Origin: Akkermansia muciniphila
GTDB lineage: Bacteria; Verrucomicrobiota; Verrucomicrobiia; Verrucomicrobiales; Akkermansiaceae
NCBI GenBank assembly: GCA_945883695.1
Contig: CAMCYK010000022.1
Coordinates: 1-43,076, forward strand
Length of the DNA: 43,076 nt
Reading direction: 5' to 3'
Positions 15,514-25,500 of this stretch are shown piece after piece (within the stretch, counting starts at the first letter, position 1; each line of letters begins with the position of its first letter). The notes beneath the pieces were generated by a model. That model saw only the letters and a list, made by a program, of their open reading frames with translations. It ran no database searches and was not told the DNA's origin. The position numbers and the translations under genes are program-made.

Positions 15514-18500
15514 TCATTTCAGCCCCAGCCGGACCCGCCAGAACTTCGCCCGCGCCGCGCCGGGATCGAGCGTGATCCGGTGCACCCCGGCCCCGAGGTG
15601 GGGGACCCGCACGCCGGTGTCACCGAAGCCGGTCGCGAGGTTGTCGGACTGCTGGACATGGAAAGCCACCTGGTCGGCATAGGCGGCGGGGAACTCGAAC
15701 TCGACCACGAAGGTGCCCGGCACCGCCGCGCCCGAGATTTCCAAAACCGGCGGTCCGAGGTTCACCGGACCGCCGGGCGGCACCGACAGCGGGTCGACCG
15801 GATCGGTGCCCGAGAGATACTCCTGCAGGTCGCTCGCCCCGTCGCCGTCGCTGTCGCCGAAGGGCCCGGCGACGACCGGAAACAAATCCTCCCAGCCGTC
15901 GCCCAGCAGGTTGTTGTCGAGATCGACCGGCCCGGACGGGAGATGGGTGAGCGACAGCGTGATCACCTCGAGAGCGGAGGGGGCGTGCGGCGAGCTGACA
16001 TCGGAGAAGCCGGTCACGGTCAGCTCCGCTCCCACCGGCAGGGCGGTGAACTGCGACAGCGGCCACGGCTCGCCGTTGCCCTGCAGCAAAACGTGCGGGG
16101 CGATGCTGCCCAGCTCACGCACGACCGGCACGGGGCCGGCGAACGTCGCGGCATCGACCACGAACACGCCGGACCGGGTCGGGCGGGACGGCGGCAGAGC
16201 GAGCAAGGAGGCGATCGCGCCGTGGGCCTCGGCGACCTGGGCCGGGGTGAGCGTCAGGTTTCCCCAGTAGCTCAGCGTTTCGCCGGGATCGAGCACGCCG
16301 TCCTGATCGCTGTCGCCCGGCAGGCGCGCGCCGCGCAGGAAGGCGCGCAGGGTGTCCACCGGCGAAGGGAACTGCGGCAGGGCCTCGTCGTTGGCCGCGG
16401 CGCTGAGGAAATACAACTCGCGGGCCAGCTCGACCAGACGCGCCGCGGCCGGCGACGGCGGAGCCGCCAGCGCGGCGGCGAGCGCGGTCCGGATGTCTCC
16501 CGCCTTCCAGCCCTGGCTGTAGGTGAAGGCGGGCGCTTCGCCGGCATAGCGGCGCAGGCGGTCCATGTCGCCGGCGGAAAGTCGGCAGACCGCGTCGGCC
16601 GGAGCCCCCGCCGCCTCGTCCAAGGGGAGCGTGCTCTCGGTGGACCGGAACGGGGTCAAGGACAGGGTTTGTCCAGCCCCGAGCTCGCCGCGCGCCCGGA
16701 GGATCTCCTCATACTTGAGCTCCACCAGCAGCAAAGCGAGCGTGGTGGTCGCGTCGAGCGTGTGAAGGATCGATGGCTTCGACTGGGCGTAGTGGATTTT
16801 GGCGGCATCGATCCAGCCGGTGGCGGCGTTTGCCAGCGGGCCGCCCGGGTAAACGAAGGGCACCGGCCCGAGGTCGGAGAACGGCACCGGGATCAGGCCG
16901 ACCAGCTCGCGGCCGCGCCGCTGCTCCGGGGCCACCAGGCCGGCGAGATTGAAATTCGCGTCGCTGCCGGCGACCAGCAGCGACCCGGCGAAGCCCGCCT
17001 GGATGTTGCCGATCCGGGCGTGCTGGGGAGCCGAGCCGACGGTTGGGGCGAGGCCGAGCTGGATCCCGGAAGGCTCGTGCAGTCCCACTCCGGCGGCCAC
17101 CGCGCCGCGGGTCGCGTAACGGGCACCGCCGTCGATCGCCAGCGGCGTGATCCGGAAGTTGAAGGTGTTCAGGTAGTTCCCCTTGAACTGCGGGTCTCCC
17201 GCGGGAGGTCCGTCGATCCGGGTCGGCGAACTGCCGGTCTGGGTCGGACTGGTTCCGCTGAGGATTTCGAGCAGGTCGCTGGCCCCGTCGCCATCGCCAT
17301 CGTCGCCGCTGCCGACCGGATCGAGGCCGAGCGCGATTTCGACGTAGTCCGGCACGCCATCGCCGTCGCTGTCGAGGGTGTCGGGCGGCTCGGCGAAGGT
17401 GTAGGAGGCCCGGTAAACCGGGGTGGTCAGGCCGCCGCCGCTGCCGTACCACTCGATGGTGAAGGCGTCGAACTGCCAGCCCGGGGGCTGCGCCACCAGC
17501 GACACCCAGCTCCCGCCGCCGATCCGCCAGAAGACGCTGACGCCGGGCGGGATCGTGAAACGCGGACGGATCGCGCGCAGCATCCGGCCGGGGGCGGGGT
17601 CGATGGTCACCTCGCCGGTGGTCCGGCCCAGCGCGGCGGTCGGGCCGTAGGCCGAGGCGTAGCTGGCGACTCCGGGCTGACCGGAGGGGATCTGGTTGGT
17701 CATCACGTGGGTGGTGCCGGCCGGGGCGCTGCCGAGGACCACCGGTTGGAACCCGCCGAGGCCGTCGGCCGGCCCGGCGAAGCGGGCCTGGCGGGCTTCG
17801 AGATTGCCGCCGTTGAGCGCGCCATCCCGCGTCCATTCGCCGGCGGAGAAAGACCCGAGCAGCACGGCGTCGGTGGCGATGAAGGGATCCTTGTTGAAAG
17901 CGAACACGTTGGAGGTCGCCCGGCCGGCGCGGAGTTCCGGGAGCTCCGAGATCCCGTTCGCGGCGTGACTGCTGCCGTTCCAGGTGAAGCGGTGGGCGCG
18001 GGTCAGCGGCAATCCCCGCGGCCCGGCGAGCAGGTGAAAATCGCCCGGCCCGCTCGCGAAGACTCCTTGGAAAATGCCGTCCGCCGGGGCCGCGAAGGAT
18101 TCGCCCGGCACCGGCGCGGACTGGCCGTTGAAGGCGAACAACTGGGCCCAGCCGGATTCGAAGACCACCAGCAGGTTCCAGCCACCGCCCGTGGCGGCGA
18201 CCGCGGTGACCTGCTCGACCGCCTCGCCCGCGTCGGCCAAGGGCAGCGCGATAAAGGCATTGGCCGCGCTCAGCGATGCCAAGTAGAGGGTGGGTGAGCC
18301 GCGACGAAAAAAGACGAACTGCGCCGGCGACGTGGTGGCGGCTCCGTCGAAGTCGGCATGGACGAAGTGGGAGCCGACCGGCAGCCCGTTGAGCGAGGCG
18401 AGCACCTGGACCGGCGTCGTGCCGACGCGCAGCACGCGGAAACCTTCGACCAGCAGGGTTCCGTTGAAGGACCCGACGGCGGCGGTCGCCATCCCTTCCA

Positions 18501-19080
18501 GCCGGCGCGGCCGGAGTTCCAGCTCCGCGACCGGCGGCGCGGGCGCGGCCGGCACAAAGACCTGCGGGACCACCGGGCTGCCGCTGAAGCGGACGAAGGC
18601 CCGGCCCTGCGGGACCGTGCCGTTTTCCGTATGATGGAGCACGATTTCCTCCAGTGCGGTCCCGCCACTCACCTGCGCGGCGGCCACCCCGGTCGGGCCG
18701 ACCGGCGGAGAGAAGACCGACAGCGGGACCGGCACCGCGGCCGGATTGGCGAAGTCGAAGAGATTGGTGCGGTTCGCCCAGGTGCCGGTGACCGCCAGCG
18801 CGTCGCGCCCGGCCAGCAGCAGCCGGCCGCTGGCGACGCCGGTGGCGGGCGAAATCCCGCTGTGGTGACCCTGGCCCCAGCCGAGGCTGCCGTCGGCCGC
18901 GACCCGGGCGACCCGGACCAGCCCGGTCGACCGCTCGACCACCGCCAGGTCGGCCCGGCCGTCGCCGTTGAAGTCGCCGCGCGCCAGCAAGGCGTGGCGC
19001 AACTCGTGGGTCGAGTCCGCGGCGGTGGCCAGCCCGCAGGCGGCGAGCAGGGCGGCGGCATGCTGGACGACGGTTTTCAT
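15514..19080 (-). CDS. Giant secreted protein with FG-GAP-like and DxDGDG repeats (third gene of the operon)
   Basis: A 1188-residue exported protein. It has a signal peptide (cleavage about TAADS, residue 21) and an FG-GAP-like Ca-binding motif at about 35 (RGDFNGDGRADLAVVE). A beta-propeller-like region follows to about 480. Thrombospondin type 3-like Ca motifs occur at about 570 (DSDGDGVPDYVEIALG), 595, 922 (DSDQDGVLDPGE) and 1074 (DSDGDGASDLQEYLSG). The terminal module ends FWRVRLGLK, a tail type common on verrucomicrobial secreted proteins. The part at about 620-900 is partly helical and unrecognised. Its ATG overlaps the stop of the preceding gene (ATGA), so translation should be coupled. 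Its role is unknown; extracellular binding or assembly with its two operon partners is the simplest reading. Confidence 0.85.
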   Translation of the reverse strand: MKTVVQHAAALLAACGLATAADSTHELRHALLARGDFNGDGRADLAVVERSTGLVRVARVAADGSLGWGQGHHSGISPATGVASGRLLLAGRDALAVTGTWANRTNLFDFANPAAVPVPLSVFSPPVGPTGVAAAQVSGGTALEEIVLHHTENGTVPQGRAFVRFSGSPVVPQVFVPAAPAPPVAELELRPRRLEGMATAAVGSFNGTLLVEGFRVLRVGTTPVQVLASLNGLPVGSHFVHADFDGAATTSPAQFVFFRRGSPTLYLASLSAANAFIALPLADAGEAVEQVTAVAATGGGWNLLVVFESGWAQLFAFNGQSAPVPGESFAAPADGIFQGVFASGPGDFHLLAGPRGLPLTRAHRFTWNGSSHAANGISELPELRAGRATSNVFAFNKDPFIATDAVLLGSFSAGEWTRDGALNGGNLEARQARFAGPADGLGGFQPVVLGSAPAGTTHVMTNQIPSGQPGVASYASAYGPTAALGRTTGEVTIDPAPGRMLRAIRPRFTIPPGVSVFWRIGGGSWVSLVAQPPGWQFDAFTIEWYGSGGGLTTPVYRASYTFAEPPDTLDSDGDGVPDYVEIALGLDPVGSGDDGDGDGASDLLEILSGTSPTQTGSSPTRIDGPPAGDPQFKGNYLNTFNFRITPLAIDGGARYATRGAVAAGVGLHEPSGIQLGLAPTVGSAPQHARIGNIQAGFAGSLLVAGSDANFNLAGLVAPEQRRGRELVGLIPVPFSDLGPVPFVYPGGPLANAATGWIDAAKIHYAQSKPSILHTLDATTTLALLLVELKYEEILRARGELGAGQTLSLTPFRSTESTLPLDEAAGAPADAVCRLSAGDMDRLRRYAGEAPAFTYSQGWKAGDIRTALAAALAAPPSPAAARLVELARELYFLSAAANDEALPQFPSPVDTLRAFLRGARLPGDSDQDGVLDPGETLSYWGNLTLTPAQVAEAHGAIASLLALPPSRPTRSGVFVVDAATFAGPVPVVRELGSIAPHVLLQGNGEPWPLSQFTALPVGAELTVTGFSDVSSPHAPSALEVITLSLTHLPSGPVDLDNNLLGDGWEDLFPVVAGPFGDSDGDGASDLQEYLSGTDPVDPLSVPPGGPVNLGPPVLEISGAAVPGTFVVEFEFPAAYADQVAFHVQQSDNLATGFGDTGVRVPHLGAGVHRITLDPGAARAKFWRVRLGLK

Positions 19081-22000
19081 GGGTTCGTGGAGATTTCCAC
19101 CTCACCGGCGGGGATGACCGTGCGGATCTCGCCGTTGTTGCGGAACACGACGAGCAGGTAAGCGTAGCGCGCGCCGACCGTGACCGGCATCGAGTCCATC
19201 AGCCAGATGTCGAAAGGGAGGTCGAACCCGACACCCGACGGACCGCCGGCGGAGGTCACCGCGATGAAGGGGTCGTAGATCCGCACGCCGTTGCAGCTGG
19301 ACAGCGGGGTGGCGACCGGGGTCTCGTAGCGGTGGGCGATGGTTTCGATCAGCGGAGTGACCTGCACGATGTCGTTGGAGACCTCGTCGAACAGCGCGTT
19401 GGCGACCTGATAGCGGTAGAGCATCGCGGGCAGCAGCCGCGGCGGCGGCGGCACGCCGGGGGACTCGGTCCAGTCGCCCAGGGTGAACACCCGGGTCAGC
19501 GGGTCGATGTTGCCCGGCAGCGCGAACACCGGATTGGCCGGATTGAAGCTGGCGGGATCGATGGCGCAGACGCGCGGCCCGAAATCCTGGCCGATGCGGA
19601 CGCCGACCCGCTGTAAGTTCAAGTTCGGCAAGACGGTCGGCAGATACTTCGCTTCGATCCGGGAATCCCAGTTGATCGGTTTGGTGCCCGGCGGCAAGGG
19701 GCGGGCGGGCCATTTGACTTCCGGCAGGACGACCACCTCCGGCGACTGCCAGACGAAATCCACCACGTTGCTCATCGTGCTTTTCAGCCCGTTGGTGCCC
19801 ACCGCGACGATTCCGACGTGGTGCAGCGCGTCCACCTCGATCTCATCGAGGATCAGCGTGAACTCGGGACCGTTGTGGGTGAGGGTGTGACCGACCACGC
19901 CGGTTTGGTAGCGCTTGCCCGCCTTCACGATCAGCGGCCCGTCGTCGTCGCCGGGAATGGTCAGCAAGCACGAACCGACCTGCTCGAGACCGGCCGAGAG
20001 TCCGGGCGGCGGCGGGCCGGGAACGCGGGTGACCTTCACCTCGAAGCGCTCGACCCCGACAGTCGGGCAGAACCAGCGCAGCCGGGCTTTTTTCACGCCG
20101 CCGATCTCGAGCGGTTGGATCCGCGCGACCACCGGCGTTTGCGGCGGCTTGCCGGTGAACTTGACGCAGCCGAGGTCCTTCACCGGGCCGCCGTTGCCAT
20201 GCTCGTCGAAGTACTGGACGAAGTAGCAGACCTCGCCGCCGACCGGCGAAAAGACCGGGTCCTGCAAGAGCAGGAACTGGTTGGCCGCCGCGGGCGGCCC
20301 CAGCAGCCCCTGCCGGATCAAGGTCAAGGGACCGCCGTCGATGGTCCGGTAGAGCCGCCATTCGCGGGAGCTGACGGCAAACTCGATCTGGATTTCGATC
20401 GGGTTGATATCGCCACCCTCCTGCGGTGCCGCCTCGTGGGTCCGGCACGGCTCGTCCTCGAGGCGCAGGGTGACTCTGCGGCAATCCCGGTTGGCGATGA
20501 AGGATCCGACATGGTAGAACCTCGGCAGCAGGTCGGCGATCGGCACCTCGGCCACCGCCGATTCGCGGCCGTCGCTCTGGATCACCTTGCCGCGCAGGAA
20601 GAAAGTGCCGCCGTCCCCCGCGGGTCTCGGGATCGAGGTGTTCAGCACCAGCAGTTCGGCCGGATTCGCCGGGAAATCCGCGGTCGCGATCGGATAGGTC
20701 CGTTCGTTCTTGATGTCCTCCAGCCAGAACTCGACCGTACGCAATTCGGCGGGCTCCTCGCCGGTGCGGGCGACGTCGAGTTTGAAATACAACCGCTGGG
20801 GGTCGAAGCTCGCGGGGCCGCTGGTGGTGGATTGGCCGCGGACCGGGGTCAGGGTCGGGGTGCAGCAGCGGAACGCGAGGCTGCCACCGCCGTCGAGCGG
20901 TGCCACCCGGTCGCGCAGCACGCCGTCGGCCGGCGCGCTGTGGGGCGAGAAATTCCCGCCGCAGACCGAGTCGTCCACCGCCACCACGGTGTACCAGATG
21001 GTCCGCCCGGCATCGTCGCCGGCGGCGGCGAACTGCGGGTTGGCCCCGATTCTCGGCGAGTGCAGCGGATCGGCGTTGTCCACCACGGAGAGGGGCTTGC
21101 CGGGCTCGGTGTGGGCGATCGGGCCCGCCACCAGGTGCTCGGCCGGCAGGCTCAGCGGATCGAGCAGCTCCGCCTCCCGAAAATCGGGCAAGGAGCGCCA
21201 GCGATAGACGAAGTACGCGACGGCACCGTCGGTCGCCGGGAGCTGCTTCCAGGTGACGCGCAAGCGCTGGTCCGACGTCTGGTTCGCGTTGTTGAAGACG
21301 AAATCATTGGTCACGCGGACGCCCTTGACCGCGTTCGGCGGGTCGCGGTCGCAGATCTTGACCAAAGTCCCGCAGGACGGGCTGCCGCGGCGGCCGAGCA
21401 GATCCTCGCCGGCGACGTAGTAGTAGTATTCGGCACCCGCTTCGAAGGTCTCATGGACATCGATGCCGTTGCCCTGCTCGTCGAGCTTGAGACCGTTGTG
21501 GCGGTTGTCGTCCTGGGTGTAGAAATCGAGGTCGCCCTTGATCCCGTCGCCCTCGTCGAGGTCGAAGTCGGTCACCTCGGTGTTGTTGTAGAAGCGGCGC
21601 GGCAGGATTGGCAGGCGGTTGACCTGGGCGACCTGGGGGAAGCCGCTGGCGACCTCTTCGTCCCAATCGACGGTCGCCAGCGCCGGCGGGGCCGGGCAGC
21701 CGTGCCAGCCGCGGGCCTCGGCGTAGGCGCGGGTCACCCGGTAGACATGGAAGCCGCGCAGCAGCAGCGATTGCCGCCGCAGCAGGTCGGGCGAGGCCCA
21801 GCGCAACTTGACATTGAGATGGTTGGTCACGTCGCCGGCCGGCAGCGCGTCGCCGCCGCGGTCGGCGCTCGGCACCACCACCGGCGCGCCCGGCGCGGCG
21901 AAGGCGAAAGGTTGTCCGGCAGTGACGGTGATGCGGCCGACCACCGCGCTGAATTCTTCCGACCCCGGCGGTTTCTCGCGCAGCTCGAAGGTGCTGACCC

Positions 22001-22529
22001 CGTTGTGGATGCGGGCGGCGAAGCCGGTGCCGAGCGACAGTGCGACGCCGGGATGGGCGCGCCCCATGAAGACCAGCATCTGATAGACCCCGTCGTCCTG
22101 CATCGACTGCGCGGTGAGCGCGCCCAGCATGTCGGGGACCGGCACGCCGGCGTCCGGATGGAGCTGGTCGAAGTAGGCTCCGATCGCCTCCTGGAGCTTG
22201 GCCTGGTCCTGGCCGAGGTGGCGCGAGCGCTCGAACATCGCTGTCACCGCCGCCGGGTCGGTCTGCGGCCGGACCGTGCCGAGGTGGCGGAATGGCAGGG
22301 CGTCGTCGGCGCCGCCATCCTTGACATAGACCGCGTGCGGCCGGTCGCGCAGCAGCTCCGGCTTGGAGGCAAGCCACGAGAGATAGCCCCAGTGGCTGCC
22401 GTCGAGCGGGCTCTGGATGGTGGTGCCGACCACCACAATCGTCGGCTCCGGAGCCTGGGCGCGGAGCAAGGCGGCGCAGGCCGGAAGGACGGCGAGCGCG
22501 GTGAGAAGGCGGCGGAGCCAGCGGTTCAT
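19077..22529 (-). CDS. Giant secreted Fn3-like protein (second gene of the operon)
   Basis: A 1150-residue exported protein with signal peptide MNRWLRRLLTALAVLPACAA. A unique N-terminal module (about 27-190) with mixed alpha/beta character follows (TIVVVGTTIQSPLDGSHWGY; GVYQMLVFMGRAHPGVA). After it come several beta-sandwich domains resembling fibronectin type III, for example at about 400 (VKGVRVTNDF...LRVTWKQLPATDGAVAYFVY). Paired cysteines in several domains suggest disulfides. No enzyme motif, membrane anchor or sorting signal is visible. An in-frame ATG at 22550 would overlap the upstream gene; 22529 is chosen for its signal peptide. It starts 13 bases after the first gene's stop and ends in an ATGA overlap with the third gene. 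Confidence 0.83.
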   Translation of the reverse strand: MNRWLRRLLTALAVLPACAALLRAQAPEPTIVVVGTTIQSPLDGSHWGYLSWLASKPELLRDRPHAVYVKDGGADDALPFRHLGTVRPQTDPAAVTAMFERSRHLGQDQAKLQEAIGAYFDQLHPDAGVPVPDMLGALTAQSMQDDGVYQMLVFMGRAHPGVALSLGTGFAARIHNGVSTFELREKPPGSEEFSAVVGRITVTAGQPFAFAAPGAPVVVPSADRGGDALPAGDVTNHLNVKLRWASPDLLRRQSLLLRGFHVYRVTRAYAEARGWHGCPAPPALATVDWDEEVASGFPQVAQVNRLPILPRRFYNNTEVTDFDLDEGDGIKGDLDFYTQDDNRHNGLKLDEQGNGIDVHETFEAGAEYYYYVAGEDLLGRRGSPSCGTLVKICDRDPPNAVKGVRVTNDFVFNNANQTSDQRLRVTWKQLPATDGAVAYFVYRWRSLPDFREAELLDPLSLPAEHLVAGPIAHTEPGKPLSVVDNADPLHSPRIGANPQFAAAGDDAGRTIWYTVVAVDDSVCGGNFSPHSAPADGVLRDRVAPLDGGGSLAFRCCTPTLTPVRGQSTTSGPASFDPQRLYFKLDVARTGEEPAELRTVEFWLEDIKNERTYPIATADFPANPAELLVLNTSIPRPAGDGGTFFLRGKVIQSDGRESAVAEVPIADLLPRFYHVGSFIANRDCRRVTLRLEDEPCRTHEAAPQEGGDINPIEIQIEFAVSSREWRLYRTIDGGPLTLIRQGLLGPPAAANQFLLLQDPVFSPVGGEVCYFVQYFDEHGNGGPVKDLGCVKFTGKPPQTPVVARIQPLEIGGVKKARLRWFCPTVGVERFEVKVTRVPGPPPPGLSAGLEQVGSCLLTIPGDDDGPLIVKAGKRYQTGVVGHTLTHNGPEFTLILDEIEVDALHHVGIVAVGTNGLKSTMSNVVDFVWQSPEVVVLPEVKWPARPLPPGTKPINWDSRIEAKYLPTVLPNLNLQRVGVRIGQDFGPRVCAIDPASFNPANPVFALPGNIDPLTRVFTLGDWTESPGVPPPPRLLPAMLYRYQVANALFDEVSNDIVQVTPLIETIAHRYETPVATPLSSCNGVRIYDPFIAVTSAGGPSGVGFDLPFDIWLMDSMPVTVGARYAYLLVVFRNNGEIRTVIPAGEVEISTNP

Positions 22530-22542
22530 CGGGAGGAAGAGG

Positions 22543-25500
22543 TCAGACATCGACATCGAAATCACAGTCGGAATTGCGGCACTTCACGCGGACGCCGGCT
22601 TCGCCTTCGAAGCAGAAGAGGAAGCAGACTTCCACCCACAGGCGGCCCTTGCCCTTGAGCACGAAGTCGTTGCCGCTCTTGCCGCCGAGCAGGGTGATCT
22701 CGCCGCCGATCTCGGCGATGCAGATCACCTCGCCGACGATCTTGAGATACATCTTCCCGCCGAATTCCGGGCCCTCGACGAAGAGCCAGATGCCCGCGCC
22801 GACGGTGCCGGTCAGCGAGAGGAAACAGGTGCTCGGGATGCCGAGGATCTCGTTGAGCGGGTAGCTCATCTCACCGTAAACATAGCCACCGGTGAAGGGC
22901 GGATTGCCGAGGATCGAGGCGACGTCCTTGTCGACCAGTTTCAGCGGCGCCTTGTCGCAGGTGCGGCCGAAGAAGAACCCGACCTTGATCGCCTTCTTGT
23001 TGAATTCCGCGCGGGCCTTCGCGCCGACGTAGTTCTCCTGGGTGCCGAACATCGCGGTCGCGCCGAACTCGGTGAGCGCGAACTTCTCGAACTTCGCCTT
23101 GCCGCCCGCCAGTTCGATCGAGCCGCCCATGCCGAGCAGCACGCCGTCGTCGTCGAGCGTGCATTTCAGCCCGACGTTGAGCCGCATGTCGCCGAGCCAC
23201 TCGGCCTCGATGTTGTCGGCTCCCATCCTGACCTCGGTGTAGTATTTCCCGGGAGCGGTCCAACTGCACGCCTCGTCGCCCTCCGACTGGATGCAGTCGA
23301 TCTGAAGGTAGAAGTCGGCCTTCATCTCGCTCATCAGGTCGACGCGGGCCTTCATGTCGAGGCGCAGGGTCCGCAGCGTGTCGCCGTTGAGGCGGGCGTA
23401 GCCGTCGATGTCGGCGGCGCCGAGGCAGGACGCGAGGCCGTCGAGGGCGTTGGCGTAGGCCGGGTTGACGTCCTCGATCGATTCGGCCAGCACGTTGCGG
23501 ACGATGCGGTTGGCGACCTGGAAGCCGGAGTCGATGCGGGTCCGCGACTGGGCGTCGAGGTCGTAGAGGTACTGGCGCATCACGCCGAGCAATTGCGCGG
23601 TCATCGGCCGCGACATCAGCCGCGCGCGCAGGCGGTTGCGGACGCGGTCCTCGAAGGCGGAGCGGGGCAGCTGGTTGAAGTACTTGTTCGGCTCGCTGTT
23701 GACGATGGCCTGCATCTCGGCCTTGGCCTGGTTGGCAACGTACTCCGCTTCGCCCGCGACGTCACCGTCCACGATCACCTTGCGGAGGGCCTGGGAAAAT
23801 TCCCCGCTTTCATTGACCTGGCCCCTCAGTGTTTCCAGCCGGCCCTGGACCTCCTCCAACGCCGCCCGGACGTCGCCGAGCGTCGGCGCGCCGCGTTCGA
23901 CCAGGTCGGCGATCTTCGCGTCAAGCAGCGGGCCGGCGAGCTGGGCGACGATCGCCCCGGCTTCCGGCGAGCCTTGCTGGACCAGGTTTTTGACGAGTTG
24001 GCGGGTGACCGAGTAGTTGTTGGTCGCGAGGAACAGCCCCTGGCCGCCGGTGTCGGTGGCGAGCACGTCCAGCGCTTTCACCGCCTGATCGAGGGCGGTC
24101 CACAGCTTGGCCCGGGTGGCGTTGAGCAGGGTCAGGTTCTCGCCGCTGATCGTGGCGGGGTTGACACTGAGCGTCGTGGACGCGAGCCGGCCATCAATCT
24201 CGGTATCGAAGTTCGCGATCACCCCGCCGGCGGCTGCGGGCCAGGGGTCGGGACCGTTGTAGGCGGTCTTGAGTTCATCGTACGCCTCCTTGAGCCGCGG
24301 GTTCACGGCGTTGGTGATGAAGTGGTCGGCGAACAGGTCGAAGCGGTCGCCGGTGACCTGGCCGAGGGAGGCAAGGCCGCCGGTGAGCTGGTCCATCCGG
24401 GAATTGCCGAGCACCCCGGCGACGAGATTGCGGAAGCCGCCGGCGGCCGGGGTGCCCGCGACGGCTTCATCGACGAAACTGAACGCGCTGTTGGCGAGGC
24501 TCAGCGCGGGCAGGCCGGCATGGCTGACGCCGAAGGTGATGTCGGCGTGCTGGGGGCTCATCCGGTCGAGCTGGTGGGCGACGTTGAAGACCAGGATATC
24601 GTCGGTCTGCGGGGCGCTGGAAGTCCACACCCGCGGGCCGGAGAGGAACTCGATGGGATATTCGAAGAACTTGTCCTCGTTGAGGAAGCCGCGCCGGGCG
24701 TAGACGCGGTATTGGCTGAAGGGGTCGAGCGACGGCTCCGGACCCGGCGCGGGCAGGCGGTCGGCACCTTCGTTGCGGTAGACCGCGAGGTTCAAGCCGG
24801 GCGGGTAGGCGCGGTGGTCGGAATCGAAGAGCGACGTGGAGAAGAAGGTCTTGCCGGCCGCCGTCCAACCGCCCATCAGATGGAGCCGCGACGGCAGCGC
24901 GCCGGCCGGCGGATTGATCGGTTTGGCAAAGGTGTGGAGGTGGACCTGGAGGTCTTCGAAATACGGGACCGCGACCCGCGCGGCGAACGAGAGGAAGCCG
25001 ATCGGATCGGGCGAGGTCAGGGCTTTGTAGGAATTGAAATAGGCCTCGCTGGCGGGGGTGGCGGGGTAGGTCTCGCTGCCCGGACCGACGATCGCCAGGC
25101 TGGCCGGCAGCGGGAAGCGCGAGGTCACGCTGTAGTTCGGATCCGAGCGCGGGACGATGGTGCCGTCGGCATACCAGCCGACCTTGCCTTCGAGCGGCGC
25201 GGGGAGGTGGTGCGCCTGGGTTTGGATGATCATCGCCAGCACGGCGTCGCCGCCGGGCGAGCAGCCGTCCTCCTTCTGGATCTCGAAGCTGAAGGGCTCG
25301 AACTCCGCCGCCCAGTAGTCGAGGGTTTGCGGCTCCCCGTCTTCCGGGATCTTCGCCTCCTGGAGATCGCCGAGGCAGGTCAGGATCAGCTCCTCGAAGG
25401 GTTGGACGAAGTTCGACGGATAGGGGACCACGATCTGGCCGAGCGTGGCGGAGGACACGTTCTGGGTCTCGCGGAAGCCGAAGGAGAAATTCGCGAAACT

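Noticed and set aside
15367-18297. A plus-strand open frame of 976 codons opposite the third giant gene
   Set aside because: Low-complexity Arg/Gly/Gln text that begins inside the palindromic repeat; it mirrors the real minus-strand gene with its DxDGDG motifs.
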